NCBI GenBank assembly: GCA_964023275.1
Contig: OZ029914.1
Span: 16,452,049 to 16,516,048, forward strand
Source of the DNA: Norana najaformis
Taxonomy: Eukaryota; Annelida; Clitellata; Crassiclitellata; Hormogastridae
DNA length: 64,000 nt
Direction of reading: 5' to 3'
Shown: positions 42,001-50,255 of the stretch, piece after piece
How positions within the stretch are numbered: the stretch's first letter is position 1
Layout: every line of letters begins with the position of its first letter
Made by a program: the position numbers and the translations under genes
The notes under the pieces: generated by a model
What the model saw: the letters and a program-made list of their open reading frames with translations, nothing else
Told to the model about the DNA's origin: nothing
The model's database searches: none

Positions 42001-44091
42001 AAGCAATGAACTGAATTCCTGAAGGAAAACGGAGGAAGGGAAGATCAAGGAAGAACTAGCCATAGACCATCAGAGACGACCTTGGATGTTTGGAGGTTTC
42101 GTGCGTCGAGGCAGGAAGACTGGCGCCGACAGAGATAATTGGAGAAGCTGGGTTGCCCGATGTGCAGACCTATACAGGAAGGACTAAGACTAAGTGAAGA
42201 TAGTCATCGTGATAATTAACATGGTCATCATTATCCTTAGGAACTGTGACACTCCATAACTATCACAAAAGAATCTTAATATTCGGCACATTGCTAGTGT
42301 GCACTCATAATTTATGTTAGGCGATTAAACAAACTTAATCCTTACTGGGAATCTCTTTTGCTTACCACACACATTTTGATGAATTGTTATTATGACATTT
42401 TTGTTTTGAACAGAACATTCACCCAGTGAATAAAATCAATCAATCGTTCAGTGAATCAATCCATCGAATCCATTTAATTTGGCTTGTGCAACGATTTTGT
42501 TTGGTAGCGACCATCGACTGATGCCTTGAGTGGCGCTATAGAAGTTCTTAGATTAGAATGATATATCAATCAATAAATAAGTGAAGCAATTAATAGATGA
42601 ATCAATTAATCGGGTAGTTTTTTATTTCAGTAGAAGACGAAATCGAGTTGTGGTTTCATTGATTGTGACAGGTTCGCCCCACAAGTGGTCTGATGGCAGT
42701 GAACTGCAGTACGTTCGTTGGGCACCCGGAGAACCAAATGACCAGAGCGGAACTCAACAGTGCGTGGAGATGCATGTGTCAATGTGGCCTGGAATGTGGA
42801 ATGATTATACGTGCCATGATTATAGGCCATACGTCTGCAAAGCGCCAAAAGGTGAACATCTGTTACAATGTATGTGGGTTCAGTTTTAAAGTGATAATCC
42901 AGTAACTAACGGTGCTTAATGTCAGATATGTGCGAAAGAGTATGCCTGACTTTATTTAACATGCTTGTGTGAACGTTTCCAGTGAATCAGTCGACGATCC
43001 CATCCATTCCGCCTTCGACTTCTTGCTCTTCGAATTGTGATTGGATACTTTACGGAGAATACTGCTACTACATAGATCTCACTCAGACCTTGACGTTCAA
43101 CGAGGCCCAGGAAGCTTGTGTCAATCTGGCTGGAAACTATGCGAGTCTAGTGACCATCCCAGATGCCTATACGAATCTCCTTTTGATGGAAATGGTGAAG
43201 GAACATTGGCCGTACTGGGTCCCTATATGGATTGGTCTCACGAGACCGAACGCAGGTATACGACACACAATGTACTGACATTCGCGCGTTACTAGTGCTT
43301 TAAGTAAATAGATACAAATAAAAATAGACCTTGATTGCGGTACAATGATCTCCAGCAATAGCGATTCAACAATCATTATTACTTTCTAGCTCGACAAATT
43401 AATAAAAAGTTAGGTACGAAAGAGTTCAAGATCTGGATATTCAGATACAGTTTGGTGAAGTTATAGGCCTACCTGAATGCACGACGACAGTGCTGCAGGT
43501 GATGATGACAAAGTAGAAAACATGTAGACACTGACGAAGCAAATTATGATCAGTTTCAACAGCAAATGTAATCCAGTATGATAGTCCGTATTGCTACTTG
43601 ACTCGTCCTGGTTTAAACTTTCCTTATACTTGGCGCTTACTGTCTATATCCAATCGTTCTTGATTTTATGTCTTTCCTTTCACTCTCACGCTAGTGCCCT
43701 AGTCACTACTGAGCTCACTTGTTCCCTAAATCTAATCACGTGAAATCACCTTCGTCTGGATGCCTTGCTTTAATCGTATCACCACCTTAAACAGGTGGTT
43801 TTAAGCAGGTGATGCTAGTAGTCTATATTTGACAGTGGCATTGTGGTGTTGGGGTTAGGTTAGGTAATGTAAGATGAGATAAGTTAAAATATTGTAACTG
43901 TATGGGACGCATTGGTGTAGTGGTATGGTCGGTGCCTCGTAAACGGAGGCTCGCGGGTTTTAATCTGCCTGAAGCCACTGAGTAGCGACCTCAGACAAGT
44001 TGCTCACCTATAAGTGTCTGGAAACCACCTCACTCATCTCATCCCCGAGTGGCCGATCAGCTGCCAATGGACCTCCCTTCGGACAGAAGAC

Positions 44092-44130
<39 letters not shown>

Positions 44131-47100
44131 ATTGACTGTTCTGCAGACATTTCAATCTGCCTTGAAATGTACTTGTTCAAGTCACTTAGATAAACATCCG
44201 TGCATCGCTTTTGTGAGTTTCCTTTAGAGCGTTATATTATGTGTAGCAATACATACATACATACTTGCATACGTACATAGATACATGCATACATACATAC
44301 ATAGAATCCAGATGACAAATGATAAGGAAGGCTAAGGCAAGTTATGTCAGTTAATCGCCTGTTTATTGAACGACCTTTCGTCAACGATATTACGGCTTTC
44401 AGCTATCTTTTTACCTTTACTGTGACATAAAATAAGCGACACATCTTTTGTCATATGGCGTTCTTAGGATTCCTTATTCGCCCTACTCTGTCTTACAGTC
44501 GCTATGGCCTCACGTCCCCCGTACACGGGGGATCTTAAATGGCGTGGCAACCATTCAAACGAGCAGCGGTTGTGAAGGATCTCACACGATGAATTCATTG
44601 AAAACAGAGCAGGATCGAAACCTTACGGTCGCTAGAAAACATTTACATTTACATTTACCTTATGGATTTTGACTGATTCTGTCCGGAAAGTTATGATTTG
44701 GAATGTGGCTATGCTTTGACGCGACCATCGACTAAGCTTTGTGCCTTATGATAGTTGCGCTTTAGAAGCTTCCAGATTAAAATAAATTAAATTAGATAAA
44801 ATAGAGTAACGTTTTCATGGATTAGAGTATTTTAAATGAAGTCTTAACACTACGTCAATAATCGAAACTAGACTAACTCGACACTAACTTAATATTACAG
44901 GTGAGGAATTTCGTTGGTTAGACAACAGTACGTTGACTTTTACCAACTGGGCCCCTGGAGAACCGACTAACCAAGAAAATGAACTCTGTGGGGAGATGCT
45001 CAACGAATGGGGAGAATGGAATGATATAAACTGCGAAACGAACCGTCTTGCATACATATGTCAGATTAATAGAGGTTAATATCTCTTCAGTGGAATCTGG
45101 TATTTATTATACGTGTATGCATATATTTATGTTTGTATGTATGCATGCATGCATGTACGCATGCATGTAAGTATGTATATATGTCTGCGTGCATGAATGT
45201 TTTTATGAATGAATGTATGTAAGCCTATGTATCTGTATATGTATGCATTTACGTTTGTATATATATGGGTGCTTCTTTAGCACTGTATATGAACCCTTCA
45301 CTAGCAATGTATAAAACTATTTCTCTAACTTACATGATGCTTGAGTTCGGTGAGACCGAACATATAATACAATATTAATTAATTAATTAATTACTAATAA
45401 TTAATATATTAAGGAATATCTCCGGATGCGAAAGAAACTCGTAAGCCGAACAGTAAGTAATCTATTGGAAGTCTCTTGAACATTCGTAGAACATGGACAA
45501 TAGAAGCTCGTGACTCCAGGCCACGTATTCGGAGCTCCCAATCGGTTTTGGGTTTGAATATGGGGATGACAACCACGGAATAAAGCATCCGCAAAACACT
45601 GTTACTCTCACCGTCTATTGATCCTCGGCTTAGTGGTGGAGCATGTAGCAAATGGAAATCACTCACATTCAAAGGCTTTCTAAGTTCAGAATTTATATCG
45701 ACAATTTATTTAGAAATGATTTATATCTAAAAATGTCTTTCACACCGAAATGCCTCTTAGTATGTATCCAGTTCAAGATCCTAACGCTTATGCGTAATTG
45801 TCTCGTTAGTTCTGCTCCATCATATCTTAGGGACTTCTGCATTTCGGTCTCCTTGGTTCCAGGCCGTAGCACTCTCCGGTCGGCCTCCCTTGGACTCCTG
45901 AATGTCCCTCGTATGCGCACTGCTACAGCGCAGTCTAGAAGCTTTGCCTATGTTGGACCCAATAGCTGGAATCGCCTTTCCCGAGAGCTCCGGCTAGTAT
46001 TCCTCAGTTTGTCTCTTCCGCAGTTTCGCAAGCGCCTGAAGTCTGTATTATTTGACAGTGGTCTCACTGGTTCGGGTCGGGAGCGCTTCTGATGAGTCTA
46101 TTCTTGAAGTGGCGCTTTATAAATGTCAGATTACAATTACAATTACAATTATGTATTTTCCTTATGTTCGTCTGGCCGCGTCTCAGATGCTACATTACTA
46201 CTATACTATTCTACTATGCTACTATACTATACTACTATCCTGACTCGCCTTCTTCCTCTTGTCTCTCTTCCCGCCCCAATCCTAAACATCACCCAACGTA
46301 GCTGCCGCGCTGTCTCTCAGCCTGACTTTTGGATCATGACCTGGAACCGAACCCTATCGATTTTGTGTTGACTGAGCGCCTGTGAATAAGCTGGTCCCCG
46401 TGACGTGGCTTTCGTTGAGCGCTGTAGAAATCTCGGCATTACAATTGCATTTAAAGGACAAGCGTGTATATGTAGATATGTAGAACATAGGTATGTACAG
46501 CAGAAACATGTGAGACTATAGAGGCCTTAAGTCTTCGGTCGCGGATTTTAGGCTTATTTTTGTAGACCTTAAAGGCTCAATTGAATAACATTTTGGCTAA
46601 TTTCTGCTTGTAGAATATTTGCCCCAGCCAGCCATCATGTCGCAAGAAACTGATTCTTCAAAGTCGCAAGAAACTGATTCTTCAAATTGTAAATACCGTT
46701 AAATCCATCTATGTCAATAGCGCGATGTACGATTGCATTTACATTCAGGAACACTGTGATTAAAACATTGTATCAATCGCCTATAAGTCCTATATCAACG
46801 CATTTATAATATAATCAGAAGCATTGTAATTAAGACATCAATTAGTAAAGACAGCACAAAAACATTCGGATAAAATTATTTGATCTTAATTTGTGTGTTT
46901 GTAGCTGGGATATACTTGACAACCAGTGAACTGGTGGGTGTCATCCTTGGCACGATGTTCGGAACGATCGCAATGATTGGAATTGGATTGGCCATTTATT
47001 CAGTCTTCCGTAGACGAATACCATTTTCCGCTTCAAACAACTCAATTACTACAGAGATAGAAACAACCAGTACATACGATATGACGTATAACAGTTTTGA

Positions 47101-47173
47101 AGAACAACTGTCAAAGTCGTCCTCCATGGAAAGCTCTTTAAATGAAAACAATAAGTCTGAATATGAGGCCTAA
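18895..47173 (+). CDS. Ten-CTLD membrane receptor gene (gene-level entry)
   Basis: The joined exons of both units, the stalk exon and the last exon give one open frame of about 1,570 codons (about 1,660-1,670 with one Apple/PAN-like exon, about 1,770 with both). Each unit supplies 2,187 nt, exactly 729 codons. The internal exons at domain borders have phase-1 introns, so domains and whole units can be added without frame change. Layout: five CTLDs, five more CTLDs, a short stalk, one membrane helix and a cytoplasmic tail of about 60 residues with Tyr motifs. Linkers between CTLDs are Thr/Pro/Ser-rich. In plan it resembles the mannose-receptor/DEC-205 family, whose members bind glycans or proteins at the cell surface and are endocytosed. 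No ricin-like or fibronectin II domain is visible, and the signal peptide exon is not identified. Confidence 0.85.
19796..19866 (+). CDS. Unit 1 exon 2: CTLD1, WIGL segment
   Basis: Acceptor TATTTTAG, donor GTAAGC. Encodes TQLGMYNEAIWIGLNKLED; WIGL is the core CTLD motif. Phase 0 in, phase 2 out; it joins exons 1 and 3 without a frame break. Confidence 0.87.
20577..20680 (+). CDS. Unit 1 exon 3: CTLD1, EPN region
   Basis: Encodes WIDGSTSEFRDWAAGEPNN and GMCVFQL, with the mannose-type EPN motif. I place the donor at CAAG|GTTCAT (20,681) because it leaves phase 1 and joins exon 4 to complete the domain. The frame stays open beyond the donor into ATT/ATC repeats, so an end further right is possible but would lose the last CTLD cysteines. 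Confidence 0.75.
21458..21760 (+). CDS. Unit 1 Apple/PAN-like cassette exon, inside the CTLD1 intron
   Basis: Acceptor TGTGTTACAG, donor GTAAAT; 303 nt, phase 1 on both sides. Encodes about 100 residues with the Apple/PAN pattern: DCFTRDPG near the start, AECQSRCSVEPPCYSYTF in the middle, then GECMGRS, AISGTRYNC at the end. It lies between exon 3 and exon 4, which together form one CTLD. The unit 2 copy is one codon longer and also open, which supports coding function. Being symmetric, it can be skipped or included without frame change; which form occurs is unknown. Confidence 0.7.
23608..23751 (+). CDS. Unit 1 exon 4: end of CTLD1, linker, start of CTLD2
   Basis: Acceptor ATATTTAG. Encodes WYVGNCGETRGFVCKK (last two CTLD1 cysteines; the usual WND triplet is absent), a Pro/Thr linker (TPSPTILPTPAVPG) and CPAKYFDAGG, the opening of CTLD2. 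The only end that keeps frame with exon 5 is GGAG|GCATGA, a GC donor rather than GT. If unspliced, the frame runs on to a stop at 23,901-23,903. Confidence 0.75.
24603..24734 (+). CDS. Unit 1 exon 5: CTLD2, N-terminal half
   Basis: Acceptor AAATTTCCAG, donor GTCAGT; phase 1 in and out. Encodes NKCFKIV, LTWDMALDLC and DMASILSEYEN, continuing DAGG of exon 4. Confidence 0.83.
25069..25214 (+). CDS. Unit 1 exon 6: CTLD2, WIGL segment
   Basis: Acceptor TTTCGTTAG, donor GTGAGC; leaves in phase 0. Encodes YWGFWIGLQQSD, WLWTD and NWASGKPSG. There is no EPN or QPD motif, so Ca-dependent sugar binding at site 2 is unlikely for this domain. Confidence 0.83.
25740..25839 (+). CDS. Unit 1 exon 7: CTLD2, C-terminal end
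   Basis: Acceptor TTCTTCACAG, donor GTTACG; phase 0 in, phase 1 out. Encodes CTELW, TWNNLDC and RRGYICQTYK, completing CTLD2. Confidence 0.83.
26190..26428 (+). CDS. Unit 1 exon 8: linker and CTLD3 N-terminal half
   Basis: Acceptor TAATTTCAG, donor GTTTGA. A Ser/Pro/Thr linker (SIISTPPSTPAH) leads into CTTDYYNYGGICYRK, SWSSALATC, LATIHSEAEN and FWIGYHK. Phase 1 in, phase 0 out. Confidence 0.85.
26827..26998 (+). CDS. Unit 1 exon 9: CTLD3 C-terminal half
   Basis: Acceptor GTTAATGAAG (weak pyrimidine tract), donor GTGCGT. Encodes EWVWTDG, NWNAGEEPG, GCASF, WKDDEC and LAAVCMIS. The EPN position reads EEPG. An ORF-style start upstream is not needed; the exon fits phase 0 in and phase 1 out. Confidence 0.8.
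27504..27770 (+). CDS. Unit 1 exon 10: linker and CTLD4 N-terminal half
   Basis: Acceptor TATGTTGCAG, donor GTAGGC; phase 1 both sides. Encodes a Thr/Pro linker (VPTTPAPVEG), CPSGWVDYGTSCYYFS, NWDMALVTC, LASIHSEVEN and AWIGLYDEYQ. A short Thr-rich stretch near 27,305-27,345 with an acceptor-like CAAAG could be an extra linker exon, but its donor phase is unclear, so I leave it out. Confidence 0.85.
27855..28080 (+). mobile_element. LINE fragment, C-terminal end of the reverse-transcriptase protein
   Basis: In the exon 10-11 intron. The decayed + strand frame contains NERRANQEMN, KRRKGRSRKNW and MCRPIQEGL, the usual end of RTE/I-like LINE proteins. The matching copy in unit 2 is at about 41,975-42,200. 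It may derive from the same family as the endonuclease piece at 17,700. Confidence 0.55.
28549..28728 (+). CDS. Unit 1 exon 11: CTLD4 C-terminal half (EPN..WDD)
   Basis: Acceptor TTGTGACAG, donor GTGAAC; phase 1 both sides. Encodes HKWSDGS, RWAPGEPND, QQCVEM, MWDDYTC and YRPYVCKAPK. EPN is kept; the WND triplet is WDD here but WND in unit 2. Of the ten domains, this one and its unit 2 twin look most able to bind mannose-type sugars. Confidence 0.86.
28860..29132 (+). CDS. Unit 1 exon 12: linker and CTLD5 N-terminal half
   Basis: Acceptor ACATTTCCAG, donor GTATAC; phase 1 both sides. Encodes a Ser/Pro/Thr linker (STIPSIPPSTP), CDWILYGEYCYYID, TFNEAQEAC, ASLVTIPDAY and VPIWIGLTRP. Confidence 0.86.
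29780..30008 (+). repeat. tRNA-Thr-like SINE with (TCA)n tail
   Basis: In the exon 12-13 intron. The head resembles tRNA-Thr(CGT): box A TGGTGTAGTGGTATGG, anticodon arm CCTCGTAAACGGAGG, degenerate box B GGTTTTAATC. A body follows (CCACTGAGTAGCGACCTC.. GGACCTCCCTTCGG) and then 13 TCA units. An identical copy, with the same number of tail units, is in unit 2 at about 43,904-44,132. Confidence 0.7.
30777..30950 (+). CDS. Unit 1 exon 13: CTLD5 C-terminal half
   Basis: Acceptor AATATTACAG, donor GTTAAT; phase 1 both sides. Encodes FRWLDNS, NWAPGEPTN, LCGEML, EWNDINC and LAYICQ. EPT replaces EPN, while WND is kept. The sequence is identical to unit 2. Confidence 0.86.
32899..33083 (+). CDS. Unit 2 exon 1: CTLD6, N-terminal half
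   Basis: Copy of unit 1 exon 1, 185 nt. The entry reads LASCVCDLPWFQ instead of LVSGVCDSPWFQ, adding one extra cysteine next to the first domain cysteine. Accepts exon 13 of unit 1 in phase 1. Confidence 0.85.
33800..33870 (+). CDS. Unit 2 exon 2: CTLD6, WIGL segment
   Basis: Copy of unit 1 exon 2, with MYNGAIWIGLN in place of MYNEAIWIGLN and NYT for NYK at the end. Donor GTAAGC is kept. Confidence 0.86.
34588..34691 (+). CDS. Unit 2 exon 3: CTLD6, EPN region
   Basis: Copy of unit 1 exon 3 with the same EPN motif. The proposed donor CAAG|GTTCAT is unchanged, while the alternative GTATGC further right in unit 1 is ATATGC here; this favours the chosen donor. Confidence 0.75.
35460..35765 (+). 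CDS. Unit 2 Apple/PAN-like cassette exon
   Basis: 306 nt, phase 1 on both sides, 102 codons including split ones. It differs from unit 1 by one whole codon (NGLFGNSPY versus NGLFNSPY) and several substitutions (FYFGFLYGL versus FYFGYLMGL), with all cysteines kept. The frame is preserved despite the length change, which supports a translated exon. Confidence 0.7.
37583..37726 (+). CDS. Unit 2 exon 4: end of CTLD6, linker, start of CTLD7
   Basis: Copy of unit 1 exon 4 (CPAGYFDAGG instead of CPAKYFDAGG). The GC donor GGAG|GCATGA is conserved. Confidence 0.75.
38719..38850 (+). CDS. Unit 2 exon 5: CTLD7, N-terminal half
   Basis: Copy of unit 1 exon 5, with no protein difference that I can see. 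Acceptor and donor are unchanged. Confidence 0.83.
39187..39332 (+). CDS. Unit 2 exon 6: CTLD7, WIGL segment
   Basis: Copy of unit 1 exon 6, ending GKPSGY instead of GKPSGS. Donor GTGAGC is kept. Confidence 0.83.
39862..39961 (+). CDS. Unit 2 exon 7: CTLD7, C-terminal end
   Basis: Copy of unit 1 exon 7: GKCTELWTNPGPAGTW versus AKCTELWTHPSPAGTW. Both CTLD cysteines and WNNLDC are kept. Confidence 0.83.
40310..40548 (+). CDS. Unit 2 exon 8: linker and CTLD8 N-terminal half
   Basis: Copy of unit 1 exon 8, with minor changes (CRTDYYNYGG for CTTDYYNYGG; PPSTPA kept). Confidence 0.85.
40949..41120 (+). CDS. Unit 2 exon 9: CTLD8 C-terminal half
   Basis: Copy of unit 1 exon 9 with the same EEPG and WKDDEC motifs and identical protein by eye. 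Confidence 0.8.
41626..41892 (+). CDS. Unit 2 exon 10: linker and CTLD9 N-terminal half
   Basis: Copy of unit 1 exon 10 with SYDSMNWEMALVTC for SYDNMNWDMALVTC and LYEEYQG for LYDEYQG. Confidence 0.85.
42672..42851 (+). CDS. Unit 2 exon 11: CTLD9 C-terminal half (EPN..WND)
   Basis: Copy of unit 1 exon 11. Here the triplet is WND (codon 42,800-42,802 AAT), restoring the full EPN + WND set typical of Ca-dependent mannose-type CTLDs. Confidence 0.87.
42983..43255 (+). CDS. Unit 2 exon 12: linker and CTLD10 N-terminal half
   Basis: Copy of unit 1 exon 12. The linker reads STSCSSNCDW instead of STPCLSTCDW; the domain itself is unchanged. Confidence 0.86.
44901..45074 (+). CDS. Unit 2 exon 13: CTLD10 C-terminal half
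   Basis: Identical to unit 1 exon 13 (EPT, WND). Leaves in phase 1 and joins the stalk exon at 46,614 or the last exon at 46,905. Confidence 0.86.
45768..46149 (+). mobile_element. 5'-truncated LINE insertion, specific to unit 2
   Basis: 382 bp flanked by TATGTAT on both sides (45,761-45,767 and 46,150-46,156). The empty site with one TATGTAT is at 31,641-31,647 in unit 1. It encodes SSAPSYLRDFCISV, RMRTATAQSRSFAY and NSWNRLSRELR, the C-terminal end of the same LINE family as 10,870-11,400. It ends in an (ATTACA)n tail and lies in the intron before the stalk exon, in the gene's sense direction. Confidence 0.9.
46614..46688 (+). CDS. Stalk exon of the lectin receptor
   Basis: Acceptor TCTGCTTGTAG, donor GTAAAT; 75 nt, phase 1 on both sides. 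Encodes EYLPQPAIM followed by SQETDSSK and SQETDSSN, a 24-nt tandem repeat. It would form a short Ser/Thr-rich juxtamembrane stalk. Being symmetric, it may be optional. Confidence 0.6.
46905..47173 (+). CDS. Last exon: transmembrane helix and cytoplasmic tail
   Basis: Acceptor GTGTTTGTAG. After GIYLTTSEL comes a hydrophobic run (VGVILGTMFGTIAMIGIG to IYSVF) and a stop-transfer cluster RRRIPF, giving a type I topology with the CTLDs outside. The tail of about 60 residues is Ser/Thr/Glu-rich and contains TYDMTYNSF; YNSF fits the YXX-hydrophobic endocytosis signal known in mannose-receptor-family tails. Stop codon at 47,171-47,173. Confidence 0.85.
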
Positions 47174-48300
47174 AAATCTTAGAGGCATTGCGACTGATTA
47201 TAGGGGAGATAGACTGATTTTAAAGATTTTGGGCACTGTGTGATGCAACGCCGGAACACTGTATTCTTTAGATGTACTTTATTGTTAGGCTAAGCGTATA
47301 CGTAAAGCGAAATTGTAAATGCTAATCTGACCCAATCTATAGACTTCTGTAGCGTCGTTATCATAATGCACAAGAATGATGAGATGGTCGCTTGAACACT
47401 TGAAATGAAATCGCAGTCATAAATCATTGTCCCTGTGAAGCTCAGTAATAATAGAAGTCAGTGTGGGTACGAGCCTGCGTGATTCATGAACTATTGTTCA
47501 TCTTTGCTCTTGATATTCTTCAAAAATGCTCTGAAATGCTCAGATATTTTTCGCTAAAATGTAACATATTCGTCTACATTTGTTAACTTTGCCTTCTGAA
47601 TTATGTTAATTTAAATACATAATACAAATCTGTCATATTTTTCCTGAAAGAAAGCAATCATTGGCTAAAAGTGTCTTTAATTTGCCAAAATTGTAGCTTC
47701 AACAAAAGTTGCAAAATATACCACTGCAAACTTGTTATGCTCCCTTGGGCGTCGAAATTCTAGATCGATTAACAAATATGCCACGAACGTCAACTTCACT
47801 AACGTTCTAAAATGCCATCTTGCACGAGCACGATCCCTGTACATAGACTGAGGACAAAACAAAATCGTAATTCTTCTTTCAATTAATGCCACAGCTTGCC
47901 GTCATTTCAATGCAGCTGCCTTTCACGGCAATTTCAGAGAGCCTAATGGCGAAAAGCATCGGTTCTAACCCTATCCTCTGTCTAACAGAATTTTATATTA
48001 CACTGTGGAGATGTTCTTCCTGAGGCAAAAGCAACAGAAAAGAATTATCAAGCCAATTCCGCTTTGAGGTGAATTTTATGATCTAATGACCAGCGGCGAA
48101 AACAGCCACATCACGGCGGCCGGGTTTACGTAGACGGTGTTAGTAACTCATTGGCTCAAAACTTCTCAGATTTGCCGAAATTGTAGCTCAATGATGATCG
48201 ATGGCAGATCGATTGTGAAACTTGCTATTACCATAACTATGTAATTATTTACTCTGAATCTCGGGCTAATTGTACCACTAAAAGTATTATTACTAGTACT
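47174..48300. other. 3' flank of the lectin gene
   Basis: Probable 3' untranslated region, then AT-rich sequence. I see no clear AATAAA close to the stop and no other gene. Confidence 0.4.
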
Positions 48301-48399
48301 ACTATAACCCGTACTGATACAATATTGTGGCGACCGTCGGCGCCACATAAATGTTTCTTTAAGCCGTCACTGTCGTAGGGACTGGGCCTCGCTCTCAGG

Positions 48400-50180
48400 A
48401 GTGCATATAGATATATGTATACGCCAAGGGTCGTTGCGTGCGCCTGCACCGGCTGCAGCATCTTAGGCGGCTCAATGCACTTTTTGAACTACGCGTCAGG
48501 CGGCTGGCCGTATAGGCTAGGTAGGTGATGGAGTGCAATAGGCCAGAAAGGACGTTTGAAGGTCAGTTGCTGTCGGTCTGATCGTCACCATTGTGTTGAT
48601 AGGACAGAAATATTTGATTGAATCGAAGTTTTCGTTCGATTTCACAAATCGATCGAGGTATTTGAGTAATTTAAGGTTTCGGAAATAGAGTTTTAAGTGT
48701 AAGTGAAGCGTGGCGAATCGAAACACCGAATCTGTTCGAATATTTGCGATTTGATGAGATTTTGTCAGTCTCGGGTGACGACTTAGTTTTCGGCCGTCAT
48801 TGCTGTACTATGTTTGAAACCATCTTTCAAACATCGGTCCGACATTAATGAATGTATCATTGCCAAATTGAGGATTTAAAGATTGGATTAACCTTGATTG
48901 TGATTTCATGCCTGACTCTCAAAATCGCTTAGCATGTCAACACCGATTTTCGCCGGTCAGAGTGAGGTATCCTGGTACTACGTGAAATCGGGGACCCGTC
49001 GATCCTACATGCTGGAGCCGCTTCGTTGCTTTCGTATCAAGGGGTTAAACTTTATTTTCTTTCGGTTTAATCTTTAATGGGTTAAAGTCTTACGCTCCGA
49101 GCCTAAATGCCTAGCAATTTCCGATAAACTTGATGACTGAAGTAAACTAAGCACTTTCCTTTTCTTGCTAATTGAATTATGCGCTGTAATTTGTAATTTG
49201 TATAAAAGTCGTTTTGATAGTTAAGATTAAAGGCATTTATAAGGAAATATGGCTGAGTCTGGTCCTGGCTTACCAAATGTTGAAGTTAGTTCAGGGACGG
49301 ATTGGACCAAAGTCTTGTCGTCCCTGGCCGAGTCCATTTCCGCTCTCGGAGCAACTCAGGTCCAGATGAAAGAGGATTTAATGGAGCGCCAGAAGCAACT
49401 CGTGGAAAGTCAGGCCAGGATAAGGGAGGAGATGAGAGATAAATTTATACAGTACCAAAATCAATTCACTGAAAGACAGACCCAAATGGAGGAGAGGCTG
49501 ATAGAGCGCCATAACCAATTTATTCAGGAACAGGCTTCGTTCAGGGAAGAGATGAGGGACGAACTTATCAGATCAGTCGGGGAGCTGAAACTGGCCAGAA
49601 ACGTCTATCGCCCCCTCAGGAGTCCAAGGAGTATCCATTGTTGGAGCGGGAGGATAAGTCTGCCGAAGACGCCAACACGGACCCAGGCGTGCTCTCGAGA
49701 GCAGCAGTTTCCAGCTCGAAAACCGCAGACAACATTCGGCCATCTGGTGACATAATCCTGGAACGTCCTCCGCGAAGGCGTAGCATTCGACTCGGTAAGA
49801 AAGCTCCAGTGTATTACGGAGGAGATGCACTCAGAGCCCCAAGGGTACAGACGTTGGAGCCGGGTTCGAATCCGCAGCCTACACAAGTGAAACAGGTGGT
49901 TCCTTCCTCCGGGCGTCCTCGACAGCACGCGGTGACCTTTCAAGCCGAGAGGTCATGCGCGACAATATTATTAATAGTGTGATTTCTCTGTAGCAAGAAA
50001 GTACTTGCCATCACCTAAATTATCTTGCTGTGAGATTTGTTAGGCAAAAAATACTTGTATTTTTCAGTTTTCATTTGAAAAATTTCTCCATTTTTTATGA
50101 CCTATTTTACTTAGTGGGCAACCGTAACCTGTTCGGAGGGAAGGAATCTAATAGCTTGCCCCATCTCGAATGGAGGGCAC
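48400..50180 (+). mobile_element. Possible LTR-retroelement relic, broken
   Basis: A coiled-coil-like open stretch (49,249-49,600, heptad-like repeats rich in Glu, Gln and Arg: QVQMKEDLMERQKQL, REEMRDKFIQ) follows a long GC-richer leader, as in gag regions of Gypsy-like elements. A basic RPPRRRSIRLGKK segment follows. No paired LTRs or pol domains were recognised. It looks broken. It could equally be an unknown host fragment. Confidence 0.25.
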
Positions 50181-50255
50181 GACAGGTTTCGCCTTTATAT
50201 CCGGCCTTGTAGCTGACTTTGCTGAAGGTTTTCACTTTAGGTGTCTGCAAAAACC

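Larger units (their letters stand above)
31927..46438 (+). repeat. Large tandem duplication, unit 2 (~14.5 kb)
   Basis: Colinear with unit 1. It is about 490 bp longer, mostly from a LINE insertion at 45,768-46,149 and a longer (CATA)n tract at 38,220-38,570. At the junction (31,926-31,929) unit 1's terminal family A repeat runs straight into the LINE fragment that begins the unit, sharing only the bases GCA. All exons are open and keep unit 1's phases. Confidence 0.97.
33084..46613 (+). other. Introns of unit 2: contents
   Basis: Same order of repeats as in unit 1: family B at 35,879-35,972 (-), 37,170-37,320 (+) and 44,512-44,661 (+); (CATA)n at 38,220-38,570, about 110 bp longer than in unit 1; LINE fragment at 41,975-42,200; tRNA-Thr-like SINE at 43,904; family A at 46,243-46,445. 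The one clear addition is the LINE insertion at 45,768. Confidence 0.6.
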
